This document shows positions 5,209 to 6,302 of a DNA stretch of 6,302 bases, piece after piece. The notes below the pieces were generated by a model. It was not told the DNA's origin. It was given only the letters and a program-made list of their open reading frames with translations, and searched no databases. Position 1 is the first letter of the stretch. Each line of letters opens with the position of its first letter. The DNA is taken from assembly GCA_021741795.1 (NCBI GenBank), contig JAIOXC010000078.1:1-6302 (forward strand), given 5' to 3'. This DNA comes from Ilumatobacteraceae bacterium. Its GTDB lineage: Bacteria > Actinomycetota > Acidimicrobiia > Acidimicrobiales > Ilumatobacteraceae. Both the position numbers and the translations under genes were made by a program.

Positions 5209-5844
5209 ATCCCTCCTCTCGACTCACTTCTCGCCTTCGCTGCGGCGTCGCTTGCACTGCTCGTCATTCCTGGTCCCGCCGTGCTGTATGTCATTAACCG
5301 CAGCGTTTCAGACGGCAGAAGCGTTGCATTATCTGCCGTTGCTGGCCTCGAGATCGGAAACTTCTTTCACGTCGTAGCGGCCACGGCAGGACTCTCTGCA
5401 ATCATCGCTGCCTCTCAGACTGCATTTACGGCAGTCAAGTGGATTGGTGCGGGCTATTTGGTTTTCATTGGCCTACGCACGCTCCTCCGCAAACCAGCAG
5501 AATTTTCTGACACCTCGACTTCAGTTACTTTGCGTCGATCATTCACGCAAGGAATCATTGTCAATATTTTTAATCCCAAAGTTGCATTGTTCTTTCTATC
5601 GTTCCTGCCGCAATTTATTGATACAGGCCGTGGTTCACCAGCGCTTCAGTCGCTCATCTTGGGCTCAACATTTGTCTTGATTGGTTGCATCACCGACGCG
5701 CTGTATGCGCTTACCGCAAGTGCACTGCGCACTCGCCTACTCACTGGTCGGTCTCTTCCATTCGTTCAGCGGTATGTTGCTGGAACTGTCTTTGTGTTGC
5801 TCGGTGTTATGGCCGGCACAACAGTCGCGCCAACGAGCCCATAA
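5209..5844 (+). CDS. LysE/RhtB-family amino-acid exporter, start uncertain
   Basis: A LysE-superfamily inner-membrane exporter; members pump out lysine, threonine, homoserine or similar small solutes. The N-terminal signature reads LLVIPGPAVLYVINRS (codons 5260-5307), and the second signature GIIVNIFNPK lies at residues 115-124 if ATC 5209 is residue 1. About six hydrophobic segments are visible. The conserved N-terminus begins upstream of the GTG at 5281, which would remove TM1 and half the PGP motif. Upstream, this frame has no ATG, GTG or TTG back to a TGA at 5185-5187. I place the start at ATC 5209 (IPPLDSLLAF...) because it gives 211 residues, the usual family length. ATT 5188, or GTG 5201 joined by a frameshift, are alternatives. 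No clear ribosome-binding site is seen for any choice. A sequencing indel or substitution is quite possible. The substrate is unknown. Confidence 0.85.
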   Translation: MPPLDSLLAFAAASLALLVIPGPAVLYVINRSVSDGRSVALSAVAGLEIGNFFHVVAATAGLSAIIAASQTAFTAVKWIGAGYLVFIGLRTLLRKPAEFSDTSTSVTLRRSFTQGIIVNIFNPKVALFFLSFLPQFIDTGRGSPALQSLILGSTFVLIGCITDALYALTASALRTRLLTGRSLPFVQRYVAGTVFVLLGVMAGTTVAPTSP

Positions 5845-5853
5845 CAACAGGAC

Positions 5854-5859
5854 CAATTC
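5854..5859 (+). promoter_or_regulatory. CAATTC core upstream of the methyltransferase gene
   Basis: This hexamer lies 42 bases before the ATG, in the 57-bp gap after the LysE stop. With its flanks (GGACCAATTCCG) it matches the MMPL upstream motif at 9 of 15 positions in the same gene-relative orientation. It is weak evidence taken alone. Confidence 0.15.
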
Positions 5860-5865
5860 CGAGAG

Positions 5866-5895
5866 CAACATTCAAGCGGCACGCCGTTATTGTTG
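5866..5895 (+). promoter_or_regulatory. Nested inverted repeat before the methyltransferase gene
   Basis: CAACA (5866-5870) faces TGTTG (5891-5895). Inside them CGGC (5877-5880) faces CGCC-containing GCCG (5883-5886), with unequal internal loops of 6 and 4 bases. It begins 22 bases after the LysE stop and ends 6 bases before the ATG at 5902. It could be a weak terminator for the LysE gene (TTATTGTT follows the inner stem) or a leader hairpin for the next gene. The CG stem is only 3-4 bp, so confidence is low. Confidence 0.22.
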
Positions 5896-5901
5896 ATATC
5901 T

Positions 5902-6302
5902 ATGAATTATCAACACATCAAAAAGCGTCTAGACGCCAAAGACATCATTGTTTTAGATGGTGCAACCGGTACCGAGTTGCAACGCCGCGGCGCGCAGATG
6001 AACACTGCTGCTTGGTGTGGCCCTGCTTCGCTCACAAATAGCGCGCTACTCACCCAGATCCATCTCGACTACATCAATGCTGGCGCCGATGTCATTACGG
6101 CAAACACATTTGCATCGTCTCGCCTCATGCTCACTGATGCAGGATTTGGTGACCGTGTAGAAGAGATCAATACCATCGCTGTTGAGGCTGCACTGCGCGC
6201 GCGCGACTTGGCACCTGCTGGTCGCAAAGTAGTTGTTGCTGGTTCGCTCTCTCACATGGTGCCTGTCGCCGAGGGCACTGCAGTTGTCGACCCAACCAAG
6301 AC
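5902..6302 (+). CDS. Homocysteine S-methyltransferase-family protein, N-terminal part (3' truncated)
   Basis: The first 133 residues of an S-methyltransferase-domain protein (the MmuM/BHMT/MetH N-terminal fold); the frame is open through the right edge. The family moves a methyl group from S-methylmethionine, betaine or a folate to homocysteine to make methionine. The beta-barrel landmarks are clear: VLDGATGTELQRRG (17-30), LDYINAGADVITANTFASSR (55-74) and VVVAGSLSHM (110-119). The zinc-binding cysteines lie further on, outside the window, so catalytic competence and methyl donor cannot be judged. The ATG at 5902 gives a normal start about 15 residues before the first strand; an in-frame TTG at 5893 is possible but less likely. 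No Shine-Dalgarno is visible. It lies 57 bp after the LysE-family gene on the same strand. Confidence 0.92.
   Translation, partial: MNYQHIKKRLDAKDIIVLDGATGTELQRRGAQMNTAAWCGPASLTNSALLTQIHLDYINAGADVITANTFASSRLMLTDAGFGDRVEEINTIAVEAALRARDLAPAGRKVVVAGSLSHMVPVAEGTAVVDPTK

Noticed and set aside
5281..5283. GTG as the LysE-family start
   Set aside because: It would begin in the middle of the conserved PGPAVLYV signature and delete TM1; in-frame family sequence continues upstream to at least 5221.
5150..5377. 75-residue + strand frame starting at GTG 5150
   Set aside because: Its 3' half overlaps the LysE frame in a different phase and has no family features. Only its 5' part is of interest, as a possible frameshifted LysE start.
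5845..5901. SAM or cobalamin riboswitch before the methyltransferase gene
   Set aside because: The 57-bp gap is too short and shows none of the conserved cores.
1..6302. Mobile element, CRISPR array, tRNA/rRNA, or a new defence or biosynthetic system
   Set aside because: No transposase, terminal repeats, spaced direct repeats, RNA gene structure or unassigned large gene is present; each gene fits a known metabolic, redox or transport family.

Overview
The window looks like a chromosomal fragment of an actinobacterium of intermediate GC content. An Acidimicrobiia relative (Ilumatobacter or freshwater/marine acidimicrobial type) is my best guess. The guess rests on an MMPL-type RND exporter, a bacterial class I P450 paired with a mycobacterial-style CxxHxxC...CP ferredoxin, a type-1 copper lipoprotein, and base composition that is roughly balanced by eye. 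No marker gene is present, so the taxonomy is inference.

Layout. The + strand opens with the C-terminal part of a sulfatase-superfamily hydrolase resembling phosphonate monoester hydrolases (3-809, cut by the left edge). A 131-bp gap follows, then a complete MMPL exporter (941-3202). Three genes on the - strand converge on it; in transcription order they are a cupredoxin lipoprotein (5119-4682), a small ferredoxin (4625-4431) and a cytochrome P450 (4396-3188). The P450 and the exporter overlap tail to tail by 15 bp. Divergent from the cupredoxin gene is a LysE/RhtB-family exporter on the + strand (about 5209-5844) whose conserved N-terminus has no ATG/GTG/TTG start in frame. After 57 bp comes the beginning of a homocysteine S-methyltransferase-family gene (5902 to the right edge).

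Functional reading. The ferredoxin and P450 very probably work together: the ferredoxin delivers electrons to the P450 heme. The reductase that would supply the ferredoxin is not in the window, and the P450 substrate cannot be told from sequence. The cupredoxin is predicted to sit outside the membrane, so it may be co-transcribed with the pair without being their redox partner. The exporter genes, the hydrolase and the methyltransferase have no evident pathway link.

I see no mobile element, CRISPR array, RNA gene or defence system, and every gene falls in a known family. The more unusual signals are regulatory or structural: Shine-Dalgarno-like G-runs in the loops of 6-bp hairpins just before the cupredoxin and P450 starts; a 14/15-matching sequence upstream of both the MMPL and cupredoxin genes whose CAATTC core recurs upstream of two more genes; the missing start codon of the LysE gene; and an apparent extra transmembrane hairpin in the MMPL protein.
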